A stretch of DNA of 64,000 nt from Onchidella celtica (GCA_963931925.1 OZ007567.1:88100498-88164497), one strand, 5' to 3'; counted from the stretch's first letter, positions 25,270-39,066 are shown. Notes: generated by a model from the sequence alone, not told the origin. Numbers and translations: made by a program.

Positions 25270-25880
25270 GTGGCTCACTGCTTTGGTTGGAGGCGCAACT
25301 GGTGGTCGTCTTTGTAATTGCTTTGTGTTGTCATCATTGGAGGGGCAACTGGAGGTCGCCTTGGTATTTGCTTTGTGTTGTCATCGTTGGAGGCGCAACT
25401 CGAGGTCGCCTCGGTGGTTGTTTGGTGTTGTCATCATTGGAGGGGCAACTGGAGGTCGCCTTGGTGTTTGCTTGGTGTTGTCATCATTGGAGGGGCAACT
25501 GGAGGTCGCCTCGGTGGTTGTTTGGTGTTGTCATCATTTGAGGGGCAACTGGAGGTCGCCTCGGTGGTTGTTTGGTGTTGTCATCATTGGAGGCGCAACT
25601 GGAGGTCGCCTTGGTGGTTGCTTTGTGTTGTCATCATTGGAGGCGCAACTGGAGGTCGCCTTGGTAGTTGCTTTGTGTTGTCATCGTTGGAGGCGTAACT
25701 GGAGGTCGCCTTGGTAGTTGCTTTGTGTTGTCATCGTTGGAGGCGTAACTGGAGGTCGCCTTGGTAGTTGCTTTGTGTTGTCATCGTTGGAGGGGCAACT
25801 GGAGGTCGCCTTGGTGTTTGCTTTGTCTTGTCATTGTTGGAAGCGCAACTGGAGGTCGCCTTGGTGTTTACTTTGTGTAA
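25270..25880 (+). repeat. 50-bp minisatellite, about 12 copies
   Basis: The unit includes TTGTGTTGTCATCATTGGAG and CAACTGGAGGTCGCCTTGG. Copies differ mainly at a few sites (ATC/GTT, GGGG/GGCG, TTTG/GGTTG). Because 50 is not a multiple of three, each forward frame cycles through all phases, and all three stay open across most of the array. Confidence 0.9.
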
Positions 25881-27071
25881 ATCTGTGGAATTTTGCATTC
25901 CCTATCGCACTATTATCGTAAGATCCAATTTCTTGAAGCTTTGCTGTTAACACCACGATTTTAATATTTATTAGTGAGTAGTCATCACTGCCTGACCTGC
26001 CTCTTGAACTAGTATCTAAATATGTTTAGAATCTTCCGGTGAGAGTTCTATATTGAAATAAATTTATTTTATTTCAAGATAATAACTCAGTCAGTCTTCA
26101 ACAGCATGTATATGTCAACAAAAGCCACAATTGGATTGCCTGGGTAGCTTCTCTGCCATTGATCGAAAATCAACATTATCACATCAGTGTATTTCTGCGT
26201 AAGTTCTATTGGTCATTGTATGGGATCGAAATGCTGCTTTTGTTGTAGCCTAGATATAGATATACGGTGGTCTTCCTAAAAAGAATCTGCAAGATTTATT
26301 GTGCGCGGGTGGGCTAGTAATGATAAATTAATGATGCTGAATTGTTACAGTGCTACTGCCATTTAAAAAAAAAAAAAACGAACTTAACCATCGCCACCCC
26401 AGATCAAAGGCCAGAATTACAAATTTTGTGTTGGCAATATTTTTACACATCCGTATTGATGATTATTTTCTGGTTTCCGGCCAGAAAATGAACACATTAT
26501 GTCATGCACGATTTCCGGTGCCCCATGTCATTGTCAGCTTTGATCAGAGAGCATGCATGAATAATCAAGACATTAAATCAATAACTGTTCACGCTGACAT
26601 AAACAATCACCAGCAATAACATGCGTGAACTACATGTTGCGCAAACAACTTCTCAATTTTTCAATAACAACTTTGAGATTTCGCAACTCCCTCATGCAAC
26701 AGAATTATCATTGTTATTTTGAAAAAAAAAAAATATATCCTGGAAAATTTAGTTTATGGTTTGGAAAGTAAGCAAGAAAACATACTGGATTTACTGGACT
26801 CCGTAAGAAAAGGCTGACATTCTGCTCCGATGACAAAGTTGAATATCGTACACGAGAATTAAACAGAATGATTCATCACTATATAATTACGTCTTGATTA
26901 TGAACCTATGAGCGCCTCTTCTGATGTCAGTGAACGACACTTAACCTAAAAACATTATGCTGAGTAACACTGGAGATCATTCGCTAGAACCACACAATGT
27001 CTTCGAGATATTGGCAATGGATTTTTTTTCTTGTTGCAATCTTTTTCGATAACATGGAGTAACAAGTTTAA

Positions 27072-27318
27072 CCCGAGATACAGGATACCGAGATGGTTCA
27101 ACTCGCCAAATTCCGTCCGCCGACTTGCGCACGTATCATCCATGTCAACAGCGCAACAATTCGCACCACACCCCTTCATAATTGAACAAAAACAACAACA
27201 AAAAAAAGACTAGTACCACAGAGCTCTGTGAGTAGTACTCATCGTGTTTGTACGCGTGCCAGTTGTGGACATAATACTAAAAGAAGGAATGGTCCGTCTG
27301 AGTATTCTGTGTCTCGGC
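27072..27318 (-). mobile_element. CCCGAGACACAG-family MITE, copy 2
   Basis: Inverted termini CCCGAGATACAGGATACCGAG and GTATTCTGTGTCTCGG are flanked by TTTAA (27067-27071, 27319-27323). Its minus-strand frame reads KGCGANCCAVDMDDTCASRR, shared with copies at 16359 and 44033. Confidence 0.75.
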
Positions 27319-27360
27319 TTTAACTGTATTTTTTTCCTCACGAGTAAATTAATGTATTAT

Positions 27361-27551
27361 CCTAGACACAGAATACCGAGACGGACCATTCCTTCGTTCA
27401 CTAAATGTCCACATCTTGTGCTCGTATAAACACGGTGAGCACTACTCACAGAGCTCTGTGGTACTGATCTTTTTCGTTCGATTATGAAGGGATGTGGTGA
27501 GAATTGTTGCATTGTTGACATGGATGATACGCGCACAAGCCGGCGGACGGA
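27361..27551 (+). mobile_element. CCCGAGACACAG-family MITE, inverted partial copy 3
   Basis: It starts CCTAGACACAGAATACCGAG and runs in the opposite orientation to copy 2, after a spacer of about 42 bases. The far end is cut off near GGCGGACGGAAAG. It encodes MKGCGENCCIVDMDDTRTSR on the plus strand. Together with copy 2 it forms a near-palindromic unit of about 480 bp. Confidence 0.7.
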
Positions 27552-28236
27552 AAGTACATTATTATGGGGTGATATTTCTGATATCTACCATTATTTCTCT
27601 TGACTAGATCACATGCTGTTCCATTTTCTATTACTGGCAAACTGAGCAGTACTAAATTCTGATTAATGATAATTTATGTAGAGAATCATTTACTGGTGGT
27701 CATATCATGTATGGCATTTTTCGTTTAAAGAAATGACATTTGAAACACTGAATTTTTTAGTTTATTAGAGTTCTGTGAAATTCGTTCCTTGGTTAATTAA
27801 GGACATAAAAGAGGGAGCGTCTTGTAAATAAAGGGAAACAATTGGAGAGAAAGTGATAAGAAAGTCCTCGAAGGAAGTAATTTCTTTCCGTGTAAACTGT
27901 AAACAGTAAAGCACAAGTCATGTAATTTCGAACACCATGACGTTATGGAACGTCAAGTAGACACGAAAATAAATGTAAAAAATTCAAAGCGAAATCAAAT
28001 TGTAACGATTGTAATCATCAACAAAATTCAAGTGAATACGCTTAATTTTAACTTCCTGTTCGTGGTGATGTCTCGTTGTAACACCAGTCCAAGATTCCTA
28101 AGCCTAAATTTGACCCAGTAAATGACCTGAAAGCCGTCACATTAGAAATAACGTGCCCCCCCCCCCCGCCCCCTCCGTTTCCACACTATCATAACATTGG
28201 CTACCAGTGTCTAACAATCTTTTATTTTTCTTCCAG

Positions 28237-28368
28237 GAGAAGAATATTTATCGATAAAGAGAGATCTTGTGTTTTCTTTGGATGAGGAAGAGCCAGAGAA
28301 GCGAGAGCCCATGGGTTTTCGTGCATATCAATGCCACTATCGTATTGAACAGTGCCCGTACCCGACCA
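28237..28368 (+). CDS. orphan internal exon candidate, unknown gene
   Basis: 132 nt between a strong acceptor (TTTTATTTTTCTTCCAG) and a strong donor (GTGAGTG). Read with two leading bases it encodes EEYLSIKRDLVFSLDEEEPE followed by KREPMGFRAYQCHYRIEQCP. An acidic patch precedes a Cys/Tyr-rich end (two Cys). The exon is symmetric (multiple of three). I recognise no family, and no neighbouring exon was found on the same strand. It could be a real exon of a gene with long introns, or exon-like by chance. Confidence 0.4.
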
Positions 28369-29544
28369 GTGAGTGTTCCTCATCGTTTCCCTCCCTACCC
28401 CCTTCTCCTCTTGACCTCACCCTTACCCTTCTTCAGAGAAGTTCATTCAGGGCATTGTTAGCACCAGAAGGGCATTGAATCGATAGGATGTTGGAAGCAA
28501 TTAATGATAAATTTGCTTGAAAGAATATTTTGACAAATTAAGGACGAAAACATCGCGGTCCTTTGCACAGGCGTACAAGTAGTTTCATGTTTGAGGATTT
28601 AACTAGGCTATTGTAGATTTCGATATTCGGTAGCCTAGCACACTGTATCATTTTTTTTTATTTTTGCAGGCAGCCTGCGAATTAATTTGTTAATTTCCTG
28701 CGCAGATAAGTCAGTTGAATTTAGAGGACATTCAAACGTAGATCAAAAGCATAGATAACTGTGAAAAGATAGAAACGCGGGAAGATAAAAACAAACAACC
28801 CTAGAAGAGCAAGCTGATCTAGGGAAAATTCTGCATGATTTAGAGACACAAGGAAATTGTTCAGCAAACAGTCTAAAAAAGACGAGATCTTTGATGTGTA
28901 GTAAAACGTTCTGTTATTCTCGTAAACAGAATTATTATAATGAAACCTTTTACTTGTTGGCCCGTTGAAGACATGCGGGAAAGAGGAAACAATGTAACCT
29001 CTGATACAACGGAAAAGCCGTACGCTTCTCATCATTCTGTATCACGATAAGACAATTATCATCAACATTTTCAACCCCATCATCATCATTATTATCATCA
29101 CAATAACAAGGAACATTGACCTTGCATTTTTTTTAAAGAAATGAAAGGACTTGCCCCTCTTGGGTCCATGGATTCGAACAGCAAGATTTTATCGCTCTCA
29201 CAAAGAAAAAACGAACAACAAGAAGAGGAAAAGCCCAATCCTCAGAGAATAATATCAAGTGACAACGGCCAGGGTTCAAAATCTGCATGGAAATTATTTA
29301 TGGTCACCTTCATCAACCTTTTTCTTTTTCCTTTGAAACACGATATTTTTTCCCAGTTTAACGTTTTCTTCAACAGTAACCCCGTGGATATTGTTAAAAT
29401 TTCAAAACAGAATATGGTCGAAGAAACTGTATCATTTGCTCTGTATACTGAGACAGCTGAAAGCACTGTCTCGTGTCATGTATCATTTAACACAATCATT
29501 CTTTTCGTCCTGCGTTTAAATACATTTTGTCGGTAGTTCATATC

Positions 29545-29818
29545 ATTTTTGTATTTTTTTGTATTTTGTATACATGTACTTTTTTAAACACATTTGGGAA
29601 ATTTGCCTTTGTGTCATTTGCAGCCCAGTTACAACTGGAGTAGACACGTCGTCGCCACAATGCAGCGCCGATCAGCGGATTTTTTTTTTCGAGGGGGTTG
29701 GGGTAGTGATAGGGATACGTTTAATTGTGACCCGGCAGCGGCCTGCCTGGCTTGCCCTTCTCGATTTCCAACTGCCGAGGCATCTTTAATGTGCGCAACG
29801 TGCACAGGGACCCTCATT
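29545..29818 (-). mobile_element. tRNA-derived SINE, copy 4, head missing
   Basis: Tail TACTCCAGTTGTAACTGGGC and body CACGTTGCGCACATTAAAG are present. The copy breaks off at 29818, before the head. Confidence 0.7.
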
Positions 29819-30164
29819 ATCTATCTAGTGTCACTTTTCATACATTTGGTAATATGTGGGATAAATCATTTGACATTCTGTTTATGTACAATGTAAACTG
29901 AAACTCTGAGATTTCCAGAAACACAGGCAGTGCTGTAACAAATCGGAGAGTTAGCGTTTTATTGGTAAATCGAAAGCAGCACTCCCCTAATATTAGGAGC
30001 TTTTGAACCTTGTCGATTTGGTCGTGATTTCGCGAAAGACGATGACAAGACGCACTGTCGAATATCTAGAACCAAGAACTACATATATATTATATTACAC
30101 ACGCTTAGACCGAATTTCGAGATACCTCGGACACTGCGACACTGGATGCATTTGTCTTGAATAT

Positions 30165-30342
30165 GATTTGAGGTCTTTATTTTAGGAGGTTCGCTGCCCT
30201 TGGCATTTACACCTCACTTTACTTGTTTTATTATTTCTTGTTCTGGCGGGGGGGGGGGGGGGGAGATGATATGGATAAATTTTTAATCTATTAATTTCAA
30301 TTTTGCCCGGGCAGCGGCCTTTCGGCCTGCTCTTTACGATTT
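30165..30342 (+). repeat. segment duplicated at 61708-61888, copy 1
   Basis: From GATTTGAGGTCTTTATTTTA to CCTGCTCTTTACGATT, this is identical to 61708-61888 apart from the length of the poly-G tract and one T. A more diverged copy of its first part follows in tandem at about 30343-30425. Confidence 0.85.
30240..30342 (-). mobile_element. tRNA-derived SINE fragment, copy 5
   Basis: It holds the poly-G tract, TTTTGCCCGGGCAGCGGCC and CCTGCTCTTTACGATT, then stops abruptly at 30342. It lies inside the segment 30165-30342 that recurs at 61708-61888. Confidence 0.65.
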
Positions 30343-30469
30343 GTCTTGAATATTTGTTTAGCTCTTTATTTTAGGAGGTTTCGCTGCTCGTGGCATTAAC
30401 ATCTCACGTTTCTTGTTTTTATTTTTCTTGCTCTTGTTTCTGTATGTTTTTGTGGTAGGGATATTTTTT

Positions 30470-30755
30470 TTTTTACAATTTTTCCCGAGCAGCGGCCTTG
30501 TTCGGCCTGCTCTTCTCGTCTTTTAACTGCCAGGATATCTTTGACGTGCGCAGCGTACACACGGGCCCTCTGAGTTTATCGTCCTTATCCGAGAAGACTA
30601 GGTGCTCTATCCTACCTACCATAGGACCAGGGACAGTAGTTTTTTTCCATCGAAAAAAATTCCAATATGCCTGCACTTTCCGGGGATCGAACCCGGTACC
30701 TTCGGCATGAGAGGCGATCACCTTGCCTCTGGACCACCATGTCTCCTCTTTGTCT
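30470..30755 (-). mobile_element. tRNA-derived SINE, copy 6
   Basis: Minus strand head TGGTCCAGAGGCAAGGTG and GGTTCGATCCCC, body CTTCTCGGATAAGGACGA, and CAGGCCGAACAAGGCCGCTG at the 3' side. Without the terminal tail. Confidence 0.8.
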
Positions 30756-31589
30756 TGAATAAGATGTGCATACAATTTTGTACAACCTTCGCGGGGCCCT
30801 GGAACAAGGCTGATGAAACTCTGACGTTCTGGTGAACCTGCTCCGTCAACCGCTGATGTAAAGCACGGCTTCTCGTGGTCACGAAAGTAATGTTCAAGCA
30901 CAATATGACTGAGGGACCGTTTTATAATTAAGGCATAAGATATTACTTTTGTCTTTACTCTTCAGACAAGGAACGATAAGATAGGATACGACAAGAAGAA
31001 CACTTTATTACCCGATTTTTCATTTTCACAGAGCGTTGAAGAACACACATACGTGGTACGCACATCTTACGTATTACTACACGAACCACGTCATAACCCA
31101 GCGACAGACATAACACGTCTGGGCACTTGCAGAAAGAGTGGTGGAGTATTTGCTTTGCTATGTACATTAGAAGACGTTCCCTGGATTCATTAGTTTGTGT
31201 TTGTTTGTCTGCATGCGTATCTGTGTGTGTGTGTGTGTGCGTGTATGTTCGTGTGATTATGGCTATTCTGCGAAGTTACACAAAACTGCTTTGCTCATTT
31301 TGAGTTTTCCAGTGTTCTAATTAGTGTTGTTAACACGTCCTTGAAGAAAAGACTCTCCCTCATTAATCGGGAAAATGAAGGATAAAATGACCAGGACAAA
31401 GAGAATAAAAGAAACTAATTGAAATGATGGAAAAGATTAATGAGAACTGAATTGTTTTAAAGAAGAGACAAGGGACATATGAAAAACAAAGGAAGTAATA
31501 GAAAGGAACATTTTAGGTGACGGCTGAGGAAGATGGGGATGAGTTAGAGGAGGGAGAGCGAGAAGGAGTGGAGAGATAGAGGAAGACAG

Positions 31590-31776
31590 AGAGGGGGGAG
31601 AGAGAGAGAGAGGGGGGGGGGGGGAGAGAAAAAATGAAAGACAGAGAGACGGGAAGCGAGAGAGAAAGTGAGAGACAGAGAGAGCCAGACAGAAAGAGAG
31701 AGAGAGAGTCAAATAGACAGACGGACAGCGAGCAGAAAAACAGGCAAACAATGAGGGAGAGAGAGAGAGAGAGAGG

Positions 31777-31870
<94 letters not shown>

Positions 31871-31880
31871 AACAGACAGA
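31590..31880 (+). repeat. (GA)n microsatellite and GA-rich tract
   Basis: GA-rich from 31590, nearly perfect GA from 31759 to 31868, with a G-run at 31611-31623. Long Ser/Leu or Arg/Glu frames here are repeat artefacts. Confidence 0.95.
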
Positions 31881-32429
31881 CAGAGAGACAAACGCAGAGA
31901 AATTAGTGAGAAATAAGAAAAGAAGAAAAAGAGAACGAGGTGAAAGAAAAAGTTCGTTAGATTTCTTCATGACAACTTGATTTATTACATGTATATATAT
32001 ATATAATGTTTTCAGTGAATGGTAAATTGAACGGATTTCACTGTATAAATTGCCATGAAGTGAATCTGTGACCAGGGCGGCTCCTGTTGAAAGTTTCGTT
32101 GTTTAATATTGGTATGTCTCTATGACAGCTGTTCAGCTATGTTGTTTCATCTTTATTAAATATTATACAAACAGATCAACACAGTGCAGTTACTCTTGAT
32201 GATGTTTCCACTGACAGTTAATATGTTTACATTTTAAGCCCTGCACCTATTGGCACTCACTTGATTATTTTTAACCACAGCCGATGTTGTTGCTGCTCTT
32301 GACGTCTTTGATTTTTCAATGTCTACGACCACAACTCCAGTCATGAAGATTCCACTGGAACCTCACATCAGTCAGCCTGACCCTGAGATAGTTTCACCTC
32401 AGCGCCCTACGACCGCTGAGCACTCCATT

Positions 32430-32735
32430 TGCAAAGTCAAAATATGGCAAAAAGAAAAAGTTTGTGCTTAGCCAAGCCTCGAGTAAGAAATAATGCAGAA
32501 ATGATACGATAAAACACAAAGGAAAAGGGAAAGAGAAATCAAGCTTTAAATCAATATATAAAGATAAAAATGAAGGAACAACACAACAGGTAGAGATATG
32601 CGACCAGTGATAGGAAATTGAAGAAATATTATAAAATGAAACTTTTTCTGTCCATATTTTGCTTTAAGCCCTGCTGCAACCCCACAGATTTTCTTTTTTT
32701 TTTTTTTTGTTTTGTTTTTAATATTTTTTCAATCA
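32430..32735 (+). repeat. dispersed repeat, CTGCGACCCCACAG family, copy 2
   Basis: It contains GGCAAAAAGAAAAAGTTTGT and AAGCCCTGCTGCAACCCCAC, matching the copy at 12975. Confidence 0.6.
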
Positions 32736-33669
32736 GATTTGCGCACTCACTCTTGCATGTCTAAAGCCATGACGTAGGTACAGCCCCACTCTCACTCACA
32801 CATCTGTTGGTCTGCATTTCTCATAGCGCCTTCACTTATCAATTAAAATGCTATTGAACTAATTTACAGCAGGCAGATTGTTCACCTGAAATGCATGGCT
32901 CACCTGTAGAATGGAACCTTATCGATCATGTATAAAAAATAGGAATATATTTCCACACGTTAGAACATGCTGACATTACTCATAACCAAAGAATTGTGTA
33001 ATAAAATTAACAAAAACAAAGTTTAGCCTCGGTGTATTGTTTGACTCCATGTGGAAAAGTCCTTGTATCCGGTTTTCTGGTACTAATTCTTTCAAACATG
33101 TACACGTCACTTTTGGATTTTGTCATGAGGTGCAAGAATATGAAATTATTGATGTTACAGTTTATAAGGTTCTTTCCACAAGAGACAATTTTACCAGTGC
33201 AATCGACTTTATGCTAACCTATTTATTTCTACATGTCAAACTTAAATTGTTGAAGCTCTGAATACCAAACATAAATTACCCAAATAGAATGTGAAAGGCG
33301 CAAAGCGGCCATTATCGCACCGACTGGCCATAAAACCCAAACTCAAAGTTGTGAATGCCATAAGTGCTCATCATTAGTATCATCCCTGTAAATATTAGAT
33401 CCTAAGGACGAGTGCTCATAATGAGATAAATCATTTAAAAGTTTGACTTTCCAGCAATTTTATCTATAGAAAAGCACCATCAGGTAACCTATTCCATTAA
33501 ACTTGAACCTCCAACGAAAGAGCACATTTATTATTTAAGGAATAAACAATGAAATATGAACCTGCAGGAGAAGCAATGGTTCTACAGCATCATGTTGGTG
33601 TATGGAATTCAATGTCAGACTTTACGGCTCATTGAAATGAAGGGAATAAAATAATTCCAACATGGAAGT

Positions 33670-33773
33670 TGTTAGGGGGGCGTAGTTTACTTACAAAGCC
33701 AAACAGAGAAAATACTGAGTTGTGTTCTTTGTCCAGCTACACTTTCTATGCAAAACACTATGTCCCCCTAACA
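33670..33773. mobile_element. TGTTAGGGGG-family short MITE, copy 1
   Basis: 104 bp with inverted ends TGTTAGGGGGGCGTAG and CTATGTCCCCCTAACA. The interior AGAAAATACTGAGTTGTGTTC is shared with 54896-55000 and partly with 16168-16266. Confidence 0.7.
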
Positions 33774-36700
33774 TCAGCTTCCCAGCAAAGAATGGGCATA
33801 CTCCCCCCCCCCCACCCCCCACCCCCTCTATACATACACACAATATTTATCACCAAATTATTGTGGCCGAGTGCCTGCCATCTCTCCCCTGCACTGCGTG
33901 AGCTTTACTTCAGGCCAGCATGGATCACTTATCACTTCATTCACAGCATCTGTAACCCATTAGAAATACATAAAACCCAGTCCATTCGAAAAAAATTATT
34001 CATATAAATGCAGTTGCCAGTGACCAGCTCCTGTCTGTTTTGTTGACCCTGTTCTCTCAAAGCAAACCAGATCGCGCATCATGAAATGGGAAAGCGTCAA
34101 AGAACGTGCATTAAATTATAGTCAGTGCTCACCAGATGGCGGACATCAGTCATCACCCGGCATGTCAGCTTTTGCTACATACACCACTGGACTGGATCAA
34201 CAAACCTAGTGCTGTGGCTGAGGAGGAGGCAGTGGGCAAGTCAGATTTGAATAGCTGTTGTATTCGATCTGCATTGCATTCGCTTACATCTGCCATGATG
34301 TCAGCCTGTCGTTACTGGTCCCAAAACTGTCTTCGAATGGACGATTGTAAACATTTATTGTTCTGTTTCCAAGTTGGGTTTAATGAAAAGACAGAGATAA
34401 AGATTGATAGAGGAAGAGAACATGAAGGATATTACACGAGGGAAAGAAGTGAGGAAGACAAAAAAACAGCAACCAAAAAACGTAAGTTTGAAGTGGATGA
34501 AAGCAAATTGGCACTAATGCTTCCGTTTTTGTGAAATATCGAATGTTACAATTATAAGTGTAAAAAAAAAAGTACGCCCGCATACAAAAAGTGCTCAACT
34601 TCACACGACATACAGGCACGAAAATGGACATGACGGAAAACAGTGAACAGTGTGCACACGTGGTTTATCTGTAATTATGTCCTCCCAAAACAACCATAGA
34701 TGGACGCGGCGATGTTCAGTTTAAGGTGTAGCATGTTTTAAGTATTGAGATGTTCCTTGAACTGAACGCCCATTCATTTATTATATGAAACTGAAATGTT
34801 ACTTAAGAGTGATTCATTTCTTTCCCCTGTAAAATGTTCATTGCGTAGAAAAACTACCTGATGAATTGATCTGACAAAATTACGAGGCACCAGCCGTAAG
34901 AATTCAATTACACGCCTGACAATTTTGGTGGTAGCGCAAACACAGCCTGTAGATTAGAACAAGTACTAATGCTAACTAAGGAAAGAAAATTCCACCAGTA
35001 ACCATTGGCTCTGAGTAAGACAAGTCTGAAAGATATTAATTATGTCTTTACTCTTAGGATAAGATAAGACTAGATTATCATTTTTCATTAATCTGTCCTG
35101 CCTACCGAATACTGAAGTATGAAGGTTATTGTTGAAGTTAGAGTAATTTATTAGGACTTTGCCATTATCGTGTTCATGAATATAAGAAAAGATAAGATAA
35201 GATAAGAATGACGTTGTTATGCCATGAAAGGAAATTCATATCCTGTGAGACACAGGTGACGCTGACTTTGTATATTTGTCACATAGATCCGTTATAACCC
35301 AATTTTCACTAAATTTGTTGATGGAAAAAAGAACAAAATTCTAACGAAAAAGGTAGTGTACTATGGCAGAGACAGAAAATTCACTAGCCAAGGAAATGTT
35401 TAAATGTATTACTTTTGTTTCAGTGTTACGATATTATGTGCAGAAATGTAGTGATTTTGTTTTGATCATCTGTAACGATGGATTTCCCAATTGGTAAAAA
35501 AGCTGGCAACGAATTATGCTACCATGTAAGCTTAAAAATACTCGCATATACTTGGCGATTTCTGTGAACCTAAGTGTTACATACTGAGAAATACATACTC
35601 GATCCTGACCAGTAGTCGGTGAAGAGGGGAATTCCGGCGGGAACATTCATTAGGCATCTGCCTTTTCCCAGGTGGAGAACATTTTCAGAATCGTAGATCA
35701 CTGTCAGGTAGGATATTCATAACTATCGAGTTATAGACACTGAGCTGACAAGTCTGTGAAGGAGAAATTGCCTGTCCTCTGAAATATTTTTTTTTAAAAA
35801 CCAAGAAATTCTGTGGGGCTTATCTGTCCAAGCAGGACTTGGAACACAGATAAAATATGGCAAAAATTGATAAAAAAGGGTTTACTGTTATTGCAAACTC
35901 TGCCATTAAAAGCAATAAAGAAACACCCAATAAACCACAAAACCTTTGTATTTCTTTTATGGTTTACTGTGACGTTTCTTTATTGTTTCTAAATGAGAAC
36001 TTTGCAACACACACCTTTTTGCTTTCATATTCCATCTCTGTCCTCTGAAAGTAACTTGTTTAGCGCATTGCTCTCGGAAAAAGCCCACTAATAGAGCCGT
36101 CTTAACGCATGGACACACGAGGCCCCACGGGTTTAGCCTCATGCATGCAAATTTACACTGGTTTTTGAAATTGGAGCGGGCCGAAGCCTGTTGCTTTGCC
36201 AAGAGGCTCATGATGATGTTAAGACGACCGTGCCTAGTAAGAGGCATTAAATTTCCATACTTCGGGGGTTAACTTCATTGTGGGATGTAAATATTAATTA
36301 CAGGACGGACAGTTAACTTAATGGTCATCTTATTTAAACTTTTGTATCCTGATAATTAAACCTGACCACTACATCCACCTGTAGTCGTTTGGGATAATAA
36401 CGGCAGATTCGTTGACAAACCAAACGTCCACCTTGTTTATCGTGTTTCAGCACGTCCAGTAAAATTGGGCAGTTTGCTCAAAGTGCAGTGGCACACTCAG
36501 ACATGGGCGATGGATCACTCTACGTAGTTTATATGATCTGTCATCCATGTGCTTTGGGGCTTGGACCTTATCGTCATGTTTACTTGTTGGTCACGACTGG
36601 TTTGAAGATTCTGCCGCGTCAAAGGTAAAAAATGTTGAAACAAAATGGTTACTGGGAATTCCCAGCGCCAACTCAATTGTAAACGACGCGGCCATTTTGT

Positions 36701-36812
36701 TGACGTTTTGGTGATTCAGTTGATAAAGTGGTGGCGGTTGATTTTTCACAAGTCCGTAAAGTTAATAGTCGCGTAAACTGGACATTTTAATTTTTTTCAG
36801 TCTCGTATGGAA

Positions 36813-37160
<348 letters not shown>

Positions 37161-38777
37161 TACCCGGCTGCTTATCTGTCTGGTTCTGTCTGTCTGTTTG
37201 TGTATTTGTCTTCCCTATTTGTAATCTTACACGTTATACAGACTAGTGAGAATCTGCCTCTTTTCAGTCACGTGAAAGTTGGAGCCACGTAAAAAAAATA
37301 TAGCATTTTCATAGTTGATGTAATTGTAAAGATAATTGATATTTGTCTGGCATCTGGCGGAACAATAAACTAATTACACAAGTCAGTAAGTATTGACTGA
37401 TTGGGGATATTTGCAATATTTTCCTATGGACCCTTGTATTGACCCTCCAAGTCAAAATGCACAATTTCGTAAAGCCGAGCATTCAACTGGATATTGTTAA
37501 TGAATTTATTAAGAATTGTCGGATTTACTAATATTACACCATGAATAGTCGAAGGTCCAAAATACCTTACCGATTCAGACAAGAAACAATCTTTTACAAC
37601 TCAACTGATATGTGTGCATCTACGCTTGAAGTGCATTTTTACGCTTTGGGACCATCGCACTAAACGAGTCAGATATGAAAACAAGATCTTGCCCCATTCA
37701 CAAATAACGCCTTCCCTGTTGTCTCCATCGTGTCCAATAAGCTTTGTGCACGCAGTAAAAGATCCTGATTAAAGGACGCTCCGAGGTAGACAATGTAAAG
37801 ATGTACGTTTATATTTCTCAAACAACAGCAACGACAACAATAATAACAGCAACAACAAAACGACAACGACAACGACAACAAAAGACTAACATTTTACCTT
37901 TTCTTAAGCTTAGTGGGTATGGCTTTGAGTTTGAGTCTGAGTTTGGATTTTTACGACGATTCGGCACGATAAGGGCCAGTTTTGCTCTTTTGGCGGTCAT
38001 TTTTGGTACTTTATTTATGTTTGGAATTAAGAGCGTCACCGATTTAAATTTCACAAATAGTATTAAAGAGTTCCGTATAAACTTCAATACGCTGGTAAAA
38101 TTCTAAAACATTGTAATGCACAGGCTCTCATACGAATGCCTTTTGTCAATTACCAGCATTAATATCACGGAAAACGCAAACACACACACACATGCACACA
38201 TACTACTTAGAAATCATTTATTGTTCCATTTTCCCATGTTAATATTAACTGACAGTTTTTCCAAGTCAAAACTGATTAAAGGGAGAGCGGTAGTCCTACT
38301 CGCAAGTCTTTTTGAGTAGTTGAAAGGGACGAGGATAAAAAGGGGGAAAAATCGATGTCCTCTCTCCATTAGGTCATCGTGTGTCTGTCCACTGAAGACA
38401 GATGGAAGACTACAAAACCAGTGGACGTCCAGGGCCCACTTGCCACTGACTGAGTGTTTGACTGGCTGTGAAATTGCTAAATTTCTCGCTCCTCCATGGG
38501 AGAACTTGATTCATTTAGCCACGTACTCTGGACTAACTTTTAGGGCAGGGAATCTTCTTTTTCAAAAGGGCAACTTCCAGCTGCAGCTCCTCGACTATCC
38601 CAGGCTCTGCACCCTCTTCCCCCTCTCCCGCCCCGCACCCCGGGCCCTCGTCTTTATGATAATTATGGACAGCCTCGTAGAGCAGTCTCCCGCGTTGAGT
38701 CTCCAAATTGATTTCTTTTATGTTTTCAACACATTCTGTCATGAGAATTATGAGACATTGCTTCTATTTTTGAAAAT

Positions 38778-38976
<199 letters not shown>

Positions 38977-39034
38977 GTGTCTGTCTGCCTGTCTGTCTAT
39001 CTAATTGTCTGTCTGTGTTTGCCTGTCTATTTGT

Positions 39035-39066
<32 letters not shown>

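Noticed and set aside
25175..25717. A 180-codon Trp/Arg-rich protein
   Set aside because: Most of it translates the 50-bp minisatellite, and the other two frames are equally open. Kept only as a finding to test.
26955..27179. A 74-codon minus-strand gene beginning MKGCGANCC
   Set aside because: It lies within a MITE with inverted termini and recurs in three other copies, so it is part of a mobile element and not a host gene.
29141..29536. A 131-codon plus-strand frame
   Set aside because: Low-complexity start and no motif, no splice context; likely chance in AT-rich sequence.
31437..31970. A 177-codon Ser/Leu-rich minus-strand frame and Arg/Glu-rich plus-strand frames
   Set aside because: They translate the GA microsatellite; periodicity of two explains open frames on both strands.
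34136..34534. A 133-codon plus-strand frame starting at an ATG in fair context
   Set aside because: No family similarity that I recognise, and no convincing partner exons. A chance frame cannot be excluded.
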